Shown: one piece after another, positions 47,501-62,500 of the stretch
Numbering within the stretch: position 1 is the first letter of the stretch
Layout of the letters: each line of letters begins with the position of its first letter
NCBI RefSeq assembly: GCF_032854445.1
Contig: NC_088295.1
Coordinates: 64,211,249 to 64,275,248 of the forward strand
Direction: 5' to 3'
Length of the DNA: 64,000 bases
DNA from: Liolophura sinensis
Lineage: Eukaryota; Mollusca; Polyplacophora; Chitonida; Chitonidae
Translations under genes and position numbers: made by a program
The notes under the pieces: generated by a model
What the model saw: only the letters and a program-made list of their open reading frames with translations
Told to the model about the DNA's origin: nothing
Database searches by the model: none

Positions 47501-50500
47501 TATTTGAATTCTGTTTTGAATAGAATAAAGTAACTTTCAGTTCATGTGATGTATATTTTTAATATGATGTTGCAGACAAAACTATACAGGTAGTGATCCA
47601 TTAATCACAAGTGCTATACCTTACTGGGAGGGTACCACTTTTCTACCGCTAACACCAGAGAGTGGAGAACCTTCATAAACATGACAGCTTTCTCTCCATA
47701 GAACTGATCCAGCGAGGACAAAACCTTTATGAAATATATCAAAATATCATCATGACAAGAGTGTAATAAATTTGAAATGAGGTGAACAAGTGGGTATGAT
47801 TATCACCAAAATGAATGGTGCCAAGGGGGTGTTACCCAAACAGACATTCAGTAAGTTCTTTTCATTTAAAAATTGATTTTGTTTAATGAATTTATCCTCA
47901 GCATTTCAGTTTTCTCAATGAAGAAATGGTGTCACTTTAACTAAACTTTGAAACTGACGCTGTAACCTAGATAGTGTCATTTAAGAAGAAAGATACCATT
48001 TTACGAAAGGTTGTGAAAATGGCCAGTGTTACACAATGAATCAAATGCAGATATTTAATAACTTTTCATGCAAGAAGCTCACCTCTTGTATTGTGTCCTG
48101 TAACAAGGGCAGTAACTCTGGAGAGCTATGCTGAAGTGTGACCTTGAGAACCAGTGGGGCACGGGGGTTGTGACGGAGATGACGTAACTTGACAGATATA
48201 GAGTTCACCAGATAATCAGAGTTAGACTGGAGAAGGTTGTTTATTGAACTAAAAAGACATATGCAAGAAGAAAGTGAACAAAGTGAGCAATGCTGGAGCA
48301 CAAGTTATAATGTACATGTATGCTTTCAGACAATTCCAGTTTCAGAAAGATGTACATGGTACGGTAATAGTGACTTACAAAATATTGTACGACAAAATGT
48401 GTGATAAACAATGTCGTACGTGGCTTTGTGAAATTGGTTTCTAACAGGATGGCACTGGAATGGTCAATCTCGTATTTAAGTGCATGGGTGCACATGTACC
48501 CTGTAAACATATACTTCTGTGTGTGAAATGGAAGGAAAACTCCATTCAGGAAAAACAGGAAATCGCTGACACTTGTAATCTTAGTTCATTCTTATGAAAA
48601 GCAGATTGAAGAGCAGACCACTCTTCAACACAGAGGCATATCGGGTCACATCCCTGAGATTCAGAGGTGCATCTACTGTACGTTGCATGATAGATAGACG
48701 TTTTTTAAAACTAGACTTTTTAAGTGAGATTCCCTCACTAACCATGTTACTGTTGATGCCATGGTAATCCGTCTGTTTTGTTTCCGTTTTTTTTCTTTAG
48801 TGACATTGCTTGATTGACCCTTTTTTTTTCAATGAAAATGAGCTTTGAAATCCTGAATTACATGTACAGTGGGCAATAATAATCAGCAATTGTCCAAGTA
48901 ACTCAATAGTTGTTATTGAATACTTTTATCATGTAGCCTGACGCATGCAATGCCGAAGGAGAGGAAAATTACTGTCAGTGTAATTCCTAAACAAAAGTTA
49001 AATAGATTAGACGTTTTATGATGTAGCAACATTCTCCCCGACAGGTCTCATAATTGTGTAACACGTCAGTATATGAAAAACAAAGTAGGAATATTTTTTT
49101 ATGCTATATGGTTTAGGTGTTGTTTTTTGTGTGAGACTTGATCTCTGATAGGGTGAGTGACAAAGTTAATGATTAATACTATTCCTTTCTCTGGAATATG
49201 CCTTGTTTCCTTTTTAAATGCTTAACTTCCCATGTCCTTTCTTGGAAATATAATTCACTATAATGTGCTACATGCATTATGTAGAGTGACCCTGAGGGGC
49301 GAGTGTTGTTACATCATGCAACACCTCCCACTCATCCAAGCTTGTCCGGTAAGTACATCATTAATTATTTTCCCCAGCCTGCTTTAACTTAGCTTGAGCC
49401 AGGCAACATAATGAAGGCAGTCCACAATAACTATTAAGTCATGTGAACAACAGGAGATGGTTGATGCCCACCTCTAATCTGTGACTTCAAAGCTGATTTT
49501 GCATTGGGAGAAAGGTACAGGGAAGTTAAATATTAAAGAGAAGAAACCTAACTATCAATCAAGTACAATTGAATAGAATATGCATTTCCTCACAGGTGCA
49601 TGCCATAAAAAACATTCTAATATGTACCTCAAGTTAATAAATTATAAATAAAGTCTGCACTGTAGGCAACTCCATTTTGCCTAAGAACTAGTCCTGAAGT
49701 CTTCTGTGTTAGGAGGAGAATTGTCTTCGGAAACTTCCAAAGTGCAGTTTGTACATTTCCAGTAGAACTCTTCTTCCCAGAAGGTAGCTAAACAGTACAG
49801 TGTGTTTTCCGTTTAAGGGTCTGGAAACCGGAATGTTGGACATAGGTTCCGAGTTTACATGAACAAGCCGGCAGTTTTATCGACTCTCACTGGCTGAGAG
49901 GCAACCACACCCCCAGCATAATTACAGAGTGTTGAAGATGAAGGATATATACACATATTTATCTATAATGTGCTGTACATCTTAATATCCAGGAAACGAG
50001 TAATATTCATCTATATTACAATCTTCTTTTTCAATGTGCGAAACCTCAATCTACTTTTCCATAAAGAGATGCCAATTATCAATGCCTCACATCCTTCTTT
50101 CAATTCCAGACATAAAAAAAAAGTTTCTGAATATGTGTTTCATGCACTTTCGTTTATGAGATTGACAAGTTCAGTGATATACTATCAGAGCCTTACAATG
50201 TAGTTTCAAGATAGAGTAAGCTCATTAATTTAATGGAGTGAATTCAAGATGGTTTATTTAATTATCAACTATCTTGGAAAAGACACTAAGACAGTAGTTG
50301 CAAACATTTTAATACAATGCAAAATGACGTGGCCTCTTGATGGCAAGAATGGAGGCAGAATTCTATCCTATTTCCACGAGGCAAGGTCAGGCTATTTGCC
50401 AACCGTTATCATGGCAGTGAAAGGTCATTCAGTGCAAACTGACCTTTGACCTTGTTTAAATCACTTTTCCACCACATAAGTTGGTCTTAAGCAGGTGATT

Positions 50501-53500
50501 ACTGATGATCAAACACTTACATTTTCCACCTGCGTTCAACATGTATGTCAATTAAAGAAGAATCAAGTCATTCAGTGTAGTTGGACATTTTGACCTTGTC
50601 TTAAGTGAATTTTCCACCACATAATCTGGTCTTAAGTTGGTGATTTTTAATGATGTGATCAACTCATTTGATCACTTTCCACCAGTTTTCAGTTCTGTAT
50701 GATCTACATTAATTAAAGCAGAAATCAAAGGTTATTCTGTGCAAATTTATTTTAGACCTTGTCTTAAGTGACCATTTCACAACATAATTTTGTTTTTAGC
50801 TGGTGATTCATTCTACTTTGACCATTCTCAAGTCCACATTTTGCACGTTCAAAATATATGTCAATTTAAGTAAAATCAAAGGTCACTCAGTGCAGCTGAC
50901 CTTTGACCTTGTCTTAAGTGACTTTTCCACCACATAATCTTGTCTTTAGTTGGTAATAATTTATGACAAGTTCAAACTCTACATTTTCCCACCATTTTCA
51001 GTCCTGTAGGATCTTTGTTAATTAAAGTAGAATCAAAGGTCGTTTGAGTGAGTGAGTGAGTGCTTGGGGTTTAACGTCGTACTCAACAATTTTTCAGTCA
51101 TATGACGACGAAGGAATCATTAGGGTGCATGCACGTGTAATGTGCCTCCTTGTTGCAGGACGGATTTCCACCGCTCTTTTTTATTTAGTGCTGCATCACT
51201 GAGACGACTTACCGAAGGCAAGTAAGCCGCCCCGCCCGAGCCATTATACTGATACGGGTCAACCAGTCGTTGCACTATCCCCTTCATGCTGAACGCCAAG
51301 CGAGGAAGTTACAACTTCCTCTTTTAAAGTCTTAGGTGTGACTCGACCCAGGATTGATCCTGGATCTACCGGTCCCGAAGCGGACGCTCTACCAACTGTG
51401 CTATCCGGGCCGGTCAAAGGTCGTTTGAAGGAAATTTACCTTTGACTTTGTCTTAAGTGACCTTTCCACCACATTATCTTAAGTCGGTGATTCTTGCTAC
51501 ATAGACCATGCTCAACATTTTACATCTGGTTTCAATGTTATAGGTTTTAGGTCAAATAAATCCTTAACTAGCGCTAATTAGTCTTTGTCTTAAGTAGCCT
51601 TTCTACTGCAAAATTTTGTCTCAAGATGCAGATTCATCATTAGAATGACTTTGCTTACTATGTAGCATTGGTGTCAGCTTTATAGGCAGTATGTCAAATA
51701 AAAGTGAATTTACTGGTAATTAGAAAGAGCCCCACTGTCCAATCCACCTGATTGGCTGCACCTAAGGGTTTCTGTTTTCAGGTAGGCTACCTCTACCCCA
51801 CCAAACAATCAAAGAGCTTATAGTTTTCATGTCAAATAAATCTCAGCTAGCTCTTGGACTATTACCTGTAGCCACAATGTTTACATATTTCTTGTAAGGA
51901 CAGGTATGCTGTGGTGCTAATCAGCCCATTCTCATCTCCTAGCTTCTCCATCAGAGGATACAACACCTTCATCAGTAACGGTGAAAACTTGGTGCCCAAA
52001 ACCTGTCACAGACAGACAAAAGTATGACCACATTCTTACTCTTCATTACTATCAGTTCTCTTTTAACATTCAGTAATATTTTCCATGTTTTCTTTGTTTA
52101 CTGTTAATGTTATTTCCTCTATTTTAGTGGTTTATAAGTTGAATAAACATGTAGATTATGTTTCACACTAGCAAGAATACAAGTTACATAAATGATCAAA
52201 ATATACCTGTGAACTTTTTTTAAAAAGAATCTACAGTAAATGTTAACTAAAACCTGAGAAAAGAATCCACGAAATATCCACAGAAATTAAATAAACCATT
52301 AAAACCATCCATGTAATAGTCAAGAAGGGAATCATAAATCCATTCTGAACTTATCAATCCTAAAACACTCTTAAAACCACACCACACCTGTGAAAATTTT
52401 CCAAATCCTTCCAAGAATAGGCAAATTTGAAGAATATTGGTGTTGAGAGTTGCAACTGGCTGCCTGCTGTCAGAGGTCAAGGCAAGCTGTTGACCCTGTG
52501 ACCATGACCTTGTTAACATCTGCTTTCCAGCATCATCATCAACATTCGAAGTTTTTAGGTTAAAGTTGGTTGGAGACAGAAACTCATCAATCAACATTCT
52601 GAAGGAAGTTTTCAAAAATCCTTATTAAATGATGTATAGAAATCATACTTACAACTATCATGATACATTTGCACTTTTTTTGAAAAGAAAAGACAACATA
52701 AATTATTACCTTAGTAATTCCAGGTAAATGGTGAAAACAGATCTGAGTGTCCACAAAAGTTTTTGTCTGATGTGTTTGGTAAATCTGTAAATCAACTCTT
52801 AAATCCATAGAATATACCATAATAAAGAAACCCAAAACAGGCGTGTTTTCAAGTTGTAGAGATAACTACTGACAGATTATAACTGATAACATTGTGGCAC
52901 CTTTCATTTTTCTTAATGAGCATTTTTTTGCTCACTTTGAACTGCGATATCTCTGTTATACAACATTACTAAAAAAAGGTGTGCCTTTTAAATCTTATGT
53001 GGGATTCTTCATAAATATGTACGGTTTTTACACATTTGGTGTAGTATCATCTTTTCTTTTAAAATTTATTACCTTAATTTTTTTGTTTTGTTTCGAACTA
53101 ATTAGCACTTAATTTTCACATTAAAGCCAAAGAAAAGTACATGTACTAGCTGAACATTTCATGTTATGCAACCAATTGCTATATATATTCTTAGAAAAGC
53201 TTACCTTATTAAAGACTCCAATATGACCTTGTCTTTGGGCACCATCTGCTGGTGATACTGAACAGTGTCTGGAAATTAACACAGGTACGTGAATCACTGG
53301 GTCAATGTGTAAATTACTGACTGGAGTAAACAAGGCTGATATGAACAGTGGGTATGTTTATTTAATGAAAAATTAATTGAAACATCACTAGTTTTAGTCA
53401 ATTGTGCATTTAACAGAGATACATGTATTCGAAGATAATTGAAAAATTAACAGCTATTTGATTTGTCTTACCATCAACAGTGACAGTTCCCACCAGAATT

Positions 53501-56500
53501 TCATTCAAAATGAAAGTTGAGGGCAATCTGTACACCTTAGACTCATGGAAGACATCCAGAAAATGGTCCACTAATATGTCTGCATCCCCTGAGAACAAGG
53601 TAGCCATAAATCAATTTAACAGGCAGCTGTGCTTATAAAAATCCCTCACCACAAAGACTTGATATGTCAAAATGTCCTCTGCACTGATCACAATCTGATC
53701 ACTAGCAGAAGAACCCACCAGTGAACTCATAAACAGAACTGAATGAATTTGGCTTTGACAGTAGCTATGGAAATATGTTTTCATACACAATATGGGCCCT
53801 GTTTCACAAAATGTCTTCACTTTTGTTTTGCCAAAGTAAACATGGTAAAAGTGAATTGCTTAAGTAACATTATACTATATTAACATGTATGTAGTGTTGG
53901 ACTTTTGATAAGTTATTTTGGGAAACACTCTATGCAGGCAAAAACTACTCACTTAACTGAAACTGGGCCTAAGTCAAAGTATAAAAACTTTTCACGATGC
54001 TTAGTTTTTGCCCTGGAAGTTGAAATTTAGATCCCTTAAGTTCAACTTGATGATTTGGACAAAATTTCATTTTCTAAAGAACAAAAACAACCTTTAAGAT
54101 CTTATTTCAAACTTTGACTTAAGTCAGAAATGCCTATGTGGAATTTACCCTTGAACTCTAACCTAAGAAAATAAGATAAAGATCAGATTAATTCCTGTTC
54201 AATGCATTAAAGATTTGATTATATATGTACATATATTTGCATCACTTTCTTCTTTCAGGCGAGTAAAGCTGTAATGTGTTACCATAGTATCCCAGCAATC
54301 TCACGACATGAACCAGCTCCTGCAGCACTCTCTCATCTGAGAAGTGTCTGAAGTACTTCCTGGGTCTCTGTATCACAGAGCTGATATCAGGCTCCAGAGC
54401 ACTTGCCCCTGGTGGTGGTGAGGGGATGAAGAAAGATACATTTATTATTCATTTACCTGATGATTTATATAATATTTTTGCTTTATAATACTTGATGGGT
54501 GTCAGATTTATGAGCCGAAAAAAAAGAAAAAAAAAAGAAAAGTCACTTGTAAACCACTGTTCTGTGCCCGCTACCTGACACATTTCCTGATTTAAAGCAG
54601 CAGATGTTCTGTCAGAACCTGGATTTGAACTTGCAACTTCACTGGCCAAGGGTCTGTAGTTTGCTGCCAAGCCAGCAACCCAATGAAATGAAGCAAAGAT
54701 CCCAAATGAATAAATGGGCAGTATTTCAAGCACACAGTGGAAAGATTATTTTCAAAATTTCACTTTTTCATGTTTATCACATTATTTGATTAATTATATG
54801 AAAGTTATTTGATAGAAAATCAAAAACAATGAACTTTATGGACAGGTCAATTCCACAGCATACTAATGAACAGTAATGCATTTAATTCTCAAAAATTGAA
54901 ATATTGCCGACATGGCGTTAAGCCATAATCATTCATTCATTCATTCTAATTCTCAAAACTTTGAAATTAGCAATGAAATATGAACATTATCGTCATATTT
55001 ATTTATTTCTTTGACTGGTGTTTTACACCGTACTCAAGGATATTTCACTTATATGAAGGCGGCCAGCATTAAATACATTATTATCATAAAGTGAATGAGT
55101 CAGCGATTGATTCATACAAGAACTGCCATATGAAAGAGGCTTGGCAAGATGAAATATCCCTCCAGCTTCCTTTCAAATTCTGACTCCAGTTAACATTACC
55201 CAGCTTTCATTAGACAACATAAACATGTCACTCTATTAATTGTTAGAGCAGTAGTGCCCTAAAATTGACCACTGAAAAGTGAACTTTATTTGAACAAGTA
55301 ACAAATTTTATATTCGGATCAAACCAACAAAGAATTCTTTTACAGCTCACTGGTCTGCTCACACATGTAGCATCTATTACTGATAACTTAAAAACTTCAA
55401 TGACATATTACCATGTTCACTTATGTGAGAAATATCCTCAGTGATTTTGATGTCCGTACAGTCAAACTCCAAAACCTGGACCAGAGCCATTGATAATCTC
55501 TTCAGGTGAGATAACGAGCGTAGCAAACTACAGGTATGAGGTCCTGAAAATGACAACAGATTAGGTACAGCTACAATGCTTGCCACAACAGTGCCTTCAC
55601 ATACTTGATTTCCTAAAGTACAAATGCCCAATTAGAACAAGGGGATTATCTGTACTAAAGTCAAGCACTGAATCAAACATCACTGATGTCTAACAAGTAG
55701 GTTATAGAAAAGATCATGAAAGAAATAAGCATAGCCACGCTGCACAAACAGTCAGAGTCAACGCCCCAAACAGGCCTTCCTGGGGGAAGTACTACAGCCT
55801 TGGTCACAGCTCAATTAATGTTCCATTCCTAAAATTCAGTATAGACAAGGCCTAGCCTGGATTTGCCTACCCCTCACACCAGTCAATCAGAATCGATTCT
55901 GTATCCCTTTAAGTTACTACCTATAAACATACAAAAACTGAAAGTCTCTTTCAGTGTTCTGTATAAAACAAGGAAAACAAAACAAGTACACGTTTACACT
56001 TCATCTTGGAAAACTTACCCAGTAACTGTATATATCCACTCAACAGGTTCAGTATGGAGAGTTTCTCAGAATCATCTGGAATAAATGGAAAAATGAAAAG
56101 CTGGTCTAAAGTCACTGCATCCCACATATAAAATGCCACAGGTAACAGAAGAAAAGGATGACCATTTCAACAACATAAAATAAATGTAGAATATTCTTTC
56201 AGCTTTATAACTCAGCTCTGAGTCAGTATGGATTTTCAAAACAGCAAACAAATACTATACGGCTGGAATCCCATTAGCACACTTCTGACCAAATAACATT
56301 TCCATTTTGAATTTGTACATTCTGCTGTTCTCACTATCCGCAGGCCAGTCAATAACTCACATGAGGTCGTCTGCACCCTTCACCAATATGGTGTGTATGC
56401 ACTTATGTCCTACCCCATAAGGCTGTGAAAATATTCTTGGTGTAAAACACCAATCAAACAAATAAACAAATAAATCTTAATGTCACACTAGGAAACATCT

Positions 56501-59500
56501 CATGTACAGAGGCTCTTCTATAAGGCATTTCTTAAATCTGCTTACTATACAATTATACCTGCTGTTCTCATTTCTCTTGGAAGAGTAGTTGCTAGAGAGT
56601 AAAGGTTATCTTCTAAAATCTCCACCAGAGGGCGCCCTGACTCTCCTTGCATGTGGTGATGACTGAAACTCTCCAGTCCCTTTCTGGCTTTAGAGGAGAC
56701 CACATCATATTCATCCCTCAGCTGACCAACTACGACTTCCAGTAACACAGGAACACTCTCACTAAGACTACTTTAAAATCAAAAATACAATGTCAAACAT
56801 AAAATACCCATGGCTTAAGTAACATACCAGGGTACCCATTAAGAAAGGACATAAGGAAACAAGGTATCCCTGCCCTGCTCTCCTCAGGCAGAATCCTGTA
56901 GCCTTCCGCCAATTACCTCTGCTGAAAGATCTCATAATCCAGAATGACCAATGGAAACAAGAGTAGAAATAATATGTTGATGTAAAGTTATTGCAGTCTG
57001 CCAGAAACCCGCAAATGGTCATGGGTTTCTCCCAGGGTCTGCCCAGTTTCCTCCCACCAAAATGGGAAGCCGCCGTCATACAAATTAAATATTCTTGAGT
57101 ACAGCGTAAAACACCAATGAAATAAATAAATAAATGAAATAAAGTTACTGTGAACAAATGAAACGAGAAGATGAAAACAGGCCAAATTTTACAAAACTTA
57201 TGGATAGAGATCCGATTTTAAGTGTGGAAAATACTGAAGGTTCACTTGTGGGCAAGCAGTGACACCAGGTATTGCTAAAGTAGTTATTATTTGGCTGGGT
57301 ATGTGAGATTTGGTGGTCGACATCCTACCTCTATGTAAGTTATGTGAATATTAATGAAGTCACACATACACTTCCGACCAATGAAAATGTTTACTCATTC
57401 AAAGGTTGTCAGCTAACAAAGCTTACGCCATTTTTCACTCTTATCAGAAAACCATATGTCTTTTGACAGAGCACAGAACTGATAGGTTAGAATGGTGTGT
57501 CACGGAGAGTATACGAAAATATCTCTCAAGCCTATAATATTTTTTTCTACTGTCACCATGTCAAGACAGCCCAAAATACTGAACCAAATCTATTTTAGAT
57601 GGGATTTCTTTAAGAGGCATCTAGGAACTGAGGTATCATATACATTACTTTTGGCAACAAACTGCTTCATTAATTGCTTGTGGCGGAGCTTCTAATATTG
57701 TTTACACAAATGAGTAAGTACATGCGCATGGATATTTGTCAGAATTATATTATGGCCTTGCATCAGAAGAATAATTAAATCTGATAACATCTACAAAGCA
57801 ATAACAAATTGCCACAGCATTTAACAGAATTAATGTGACTAATTGAACATATTTTTCCTGATAATATTCCAAAAACTTACTTTGTACAGTCGATCAGAAG
57901 TTGGACTGCCCAGTCAACGAGAGCACTTCTTACTTTCCAACTGGAATGATCACGCAGTTTCACGATTTCTTTCACCAAGATCAGAAGATTGGAGGATGTG
58001 GTTTTCACCCAATCAGGATCTCTCTTCACCTTCAGCTCAGCCAATCGCTCATTACTCAAATCTGCAGACAATAAGTCTTACAAGTCAATACCAATGACAT
58101 CTAATAAATACACGACACAAATAAATGAATGAATGAATAACATAGTGAATGAACGAATAAATGAATAGAGAAGTGAGTGAACGAATGAATGGATAAAGGA
58201 GTGAATGAATGGAATGAGGCTTGATGAAACATTGGCAGGATTTCAGCTGTATCAAAGCAAAAGGATGTTAAGACCAGGAAGTGAATGAGAGTAATACTGG
58301 TGGCAACTAATAAATGAATGAATGAACGAAGTAATAAAATGAATGAAAGGCATGAAGCTTGACAAAAAAATGACAGTATTTCAACTGTATCATGCTGAGA
58401 AAATATTAGAACGAAAACACTAACGAGAGTAAATATAAGTTTACACTATTAAAAAAGTAAGAGATTCTCAAACTAAATGTAAGAAAACCTCCGCTGAGTT
58501 GTAAAACACAGAGCAGTACATGGAAAGTTGATAGGGTAAAAAATTAGATCATATAAACAAATGGTGAATCAGGGCTTAAAATGAAAAAAACTACACACTT
58601 GTAATTAATTTGGAACTCCTTGTCTTAATAATACATCTTTGATTTAAGTTTAAGCATACTATGATACACTTCATTTTTATAGTTTCCTCAAGCTTTGTTG
58701 TGACTGGAAAGGTAGATGCGCCAAATATAATTTTATACCTTTATATTCACTTTTCTCTGAATGCCTTTCATCCAGCTGTAAAGAGTTGTCTCCCATCACA
58801 AGCACCACAACTTGCCTCCAAGCTTCAATGGCAGTCTACAAGGAAAAAACTAATCATTAAACACAACGCCTACTAAAGACAACTGTTAAAGACATGACCA
58901 AAGATTTCTGACTGGGTATCAATTGTTTCTAGATGTGTCTTCATAAACACAAGTCCAGCTCCCATTAAAATCAGTTTTAATGTAAGAAATTAATTAACAC
59001 ATGCAGTGTTTGTAGACAGTGCAACAACACCATAATACTAATGTCAGCACACCTTGTGTAAGGTGCGCAAGTCTGTGGGTGGTGTGTACATGGCAATGAG
59101 GTTCTGGACTGAGTGGGTGGGGTGTACATGACACTGAGGTGCAAGAGTTGGTGGGTGGTGTGTACATGGCACTGAGGTGCCAGACTGAGTGGGTGGGGTG
59201 TACATGGCACTGAGGTGCGGGACTGAGTGGGTGGGATGTACATGGCACTGAGGTGTGGGAGTGGGTGGGTGGGATGTACATGGCACTGAGGTGTGGGAGT
59301 GAGTGGGTAGGGTCTACATGGTACTGAGGTGCGGGAGTGGGTGGGTGGGGTCTACATAGTAATATCCTATCAAGTACTTTCTCAAACTACATGCCCTATT
59401 TCTTCTAAAATCCGGGACACCTGGTCTGCTCATTTTAGCCAATATATGTGTAATTTGAGCAGGAATATAAACTTTCTTATTTTTTTTTTTTTAGTCACAT

Positions 59501-62500
59501 GGTTTGACCATGTTCTGCTGAGAATTTGACAAGACTGATCTGTACAAACCGTACCACTGTGATCATCTGGCCTTGTTTAGAATCTCCTGTGATTATTTTA
59601 CATAAACCCATGGACATCCCAGGCAGGAAGGAGGCAAACAAGTCTCCTCGACATCGTGTCTTTGACACACTATCTGAGAAAAAATAATCAAAACAAACCT
59701 CACACACTCCAGATTCTGTGTATTCAGCTTAGGATGAAAAATACAAACTAATAATATATATTTTTGAAAATTTTATTGGTGTTTAGGCAAAGAGAACTTT
59801 GGTTACATGACAATGGTCAACATTATGGAAAGAGAAAACTATAGAGGCTCGAATAAACCGATGCCAAATCCGACAAACCTACCGACTTAAATGAGAAGGC
59901 GAAGAATAATACATAAGGTGAACCAGAACGGGATGAACGAAATACCATCAGCTACATGTATATACCCTAATTCTTCAACCTTTTTAACCATTTTAATACA
60001 TTCTGAGAGAACTATGGGTTGTACAGAAACTTTCGCACGAAGTTTGCTCCTTTAGTGACACAAACAAATTATTTAGGCATTACTTTCTCAAGAATTGTAT
60101 GCACAAGTTCTACTGATGCTTAGATTTTAAAAAGGAGCTTGTGGGAGACACACGACTGCACAACTTCAGCTGAAACACATAAAGTACTGAAAGTGAAAAC
60201 TGGTGCAATACTTCAGGAGGGTTTGTGTGAAAAAAAAATCATGTATCTAGTCCTCCCTACTCCTCCCCTCACTTCATTGTCAGGGGGTATAATAATGACA
60301 TCTGTGAACAATACACACAGTGGATATACAGCACAACATAAATGATGACCAGTAAGGATTTGGTGAATCTAGACTTACCTTTGCAGTGAGTTCTCATCAG
60401 GGTCAGTAGACAGTGTATAGCCTCTAACCTCAGATGTCTGGCTCTCTCTGTTTGAGCCACAGACAACATGACTGTGATCAGGTGACCCAGCATCGGCATA
60501 CTCTCCGACCCATACAACTTCTCTATTATACTTCAAAAACAAAACAAGATTTAATCAATTTGTTATTAGTGTTATCTTCCTCATGATTTTTTGAATTTCA
60601 TACAAGTACAACATTGTCTGTGAGCCTATTCACAAGGAATTCTGAAGCAGCCATTACCAAAATGAGGAACCAATCTGATAAACCAACATCGATTGATCAG
60701 ATCATAACTGATATGTAACCAAAATGCTCCTAACTTTAATGCCTAGCTCATTACTAATGGCAGTCACAAAGATCACCACAAGCATGTGGTGTTAGAACAA
60801 CACAGTATATATGGTAATTCTCTCAAAGATATTTTTCCTGATGACACATTCAAATGATGGTAGGTCATGTTGTTGAGGAAGGCTGTTGAATGACAAATGT
60901 TCAAAAGAAAAGTAAAACAAAATTTGTACACTCAACATTTCTTATTTCTTACTTACCTTGAATCACAGCTTTTGAGTAAAGTGTCTAAGCACTTAATGAC
61001 TGCAAACTTCAACTCTTCAGACACATTTGATACTGTAATAATACAATAAAGTCTTCCTCAAAAAGAATCCTAACTTTTTCAGTTTTTTATTCTGAAAATA
61101 CTATGTTAGAAGCTGTTCTACAACTCCTGTATTCCAAATTTTATGGCAAGTATTTATCTTCTTGATTAACGTTTTATACAGTACTCAAGACAATATGTAT
61201 TTCACATATATGCCAGCGGCCAGCATTATGGTGAGAGGAAACTGGTCAGAGCCAGGGAAAAACATACAACCATCAGCAGGTTGTTGCCTTCCCTCCTACA
61301 GCAGGAGAGGAAGCCAGCATGAACTGGACTTGAACAATTCAACCGCATTGGTGAGAGGCTCCTGGGTCATTGAAGGCGCACTGACATCCTATCCACCTCC
61401 ATCACCGAGGCCCCTCATTGCATGCAAAAGACATTTCTTTTTTATTCATAATTAGCTACACCAGTACATATGTTTTAACTGAGAGTAAAATTGAAAATTG
61501 TATACTAACTTGAGTAATATGGCACTTAAAAGCACTAGATAAGGAGGCTAGTTTTATGCATTTTTTCTGCCAACACTCAGTTGTCTCTGCAGAATTACGT
61601 CATAACCTTTATGAGCCATCAGAGCATCGCCAATTAGTTCAGGGTTAAAAAAGCTACAAGACTGACAACAAGCATATCTAATTTCTCCACAAAATAGTTT
61701 GCTGTTCTGCCTATGGTTGTAAAAACAGTTCGTCGGAGAACACTGGAGTTAGCTTTTTTCAAGTTTCCAGGCACTCTGACCTTCCGGAAGGCGTGGATTT
61801 AAAGCACAAGATGGAAAGATTTTGTACCAGAATATTTCACTTATACGATAGCGGCCAGTATTATGCTAGGATGAAACCGGGCAGAGCCCGGTGGAAACCC
61901 ATGACCATCCGCAGGTTGCTGAGAGACCTGCCAAGTACAGCCGGAAAGGAAGCCAGCTTGAGCTGGACTTGAACTTACAACAAATGCAATGGTGGGAGGC
62001 TCCAAGGTCACTGAGTCGTGCTGTCGTGCTAACCCCCTTCGCCATGAAGGCCCCCGCATTTGCTCAATCCAACAGGGCTGTGAGTGCATGTCATTAATAA
62101 GTATGTACAGATTGCTATGGTAATTTGGAATGCTGTGACTGTTCTGATCCCAATATACTAAAAGATTTAGTGTGAAGTGAGGTAAAGATTTATTTGTTTA
62201 TTTATTTGATTGGTGTTTTACGCCGTACTCAAGAATATTTCACTTATACGACGACGGCCAGCATTATGGTGGGTGAAAACCGAGCACAGCCCAGGGGAAA
62301 CCCACCACCATCCGCAGGTTGCCGGCAGACCTTCCCACGTACGGCTGGAGAGGAAGCCAGCATGAGCTGGACTTGAACTCACTGGGACCGCATTGGTGAG
62401 AGACGCCTGGGTAATCACGCTGCGCTAGCGCGCTAACCAACTGAGCCACGGAGGCCCCGAAGTGAGGTAAAGTTAACTGTTAGGCCTACCTTTGCCAATA

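Larger units (their letters stand above)
48249..51865 (-). other. 3.6-kb TTI1 intron 16
   Basis: Apart from the 150-bp repeat array and its SINE I see no recognisable element in 48,249-50,430. Frames of 66-89 codons there (for example 48,241-48,510 on minus and 49,970-50,203 on plus) have no family features. Confidence 0.6.

Noticed and set aside
58977-59286. Three overlapping minus-strand frames of 80-95 codons rich in CTPHP-type repeats
   Set aside because: All three frames of one 38-bp minisatellite are open at once, which is a repeat property and not coding.
62188-62458. tRNA gene candidate on minus (A and B boxes)
   Set aside because: The boxes belong to the head of a SINE with target duplication; no cloverleaf with proper acceptor stem is present. 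The same holds for 24,285-24,531, 37,455-37,799 and 51,048-51,413.
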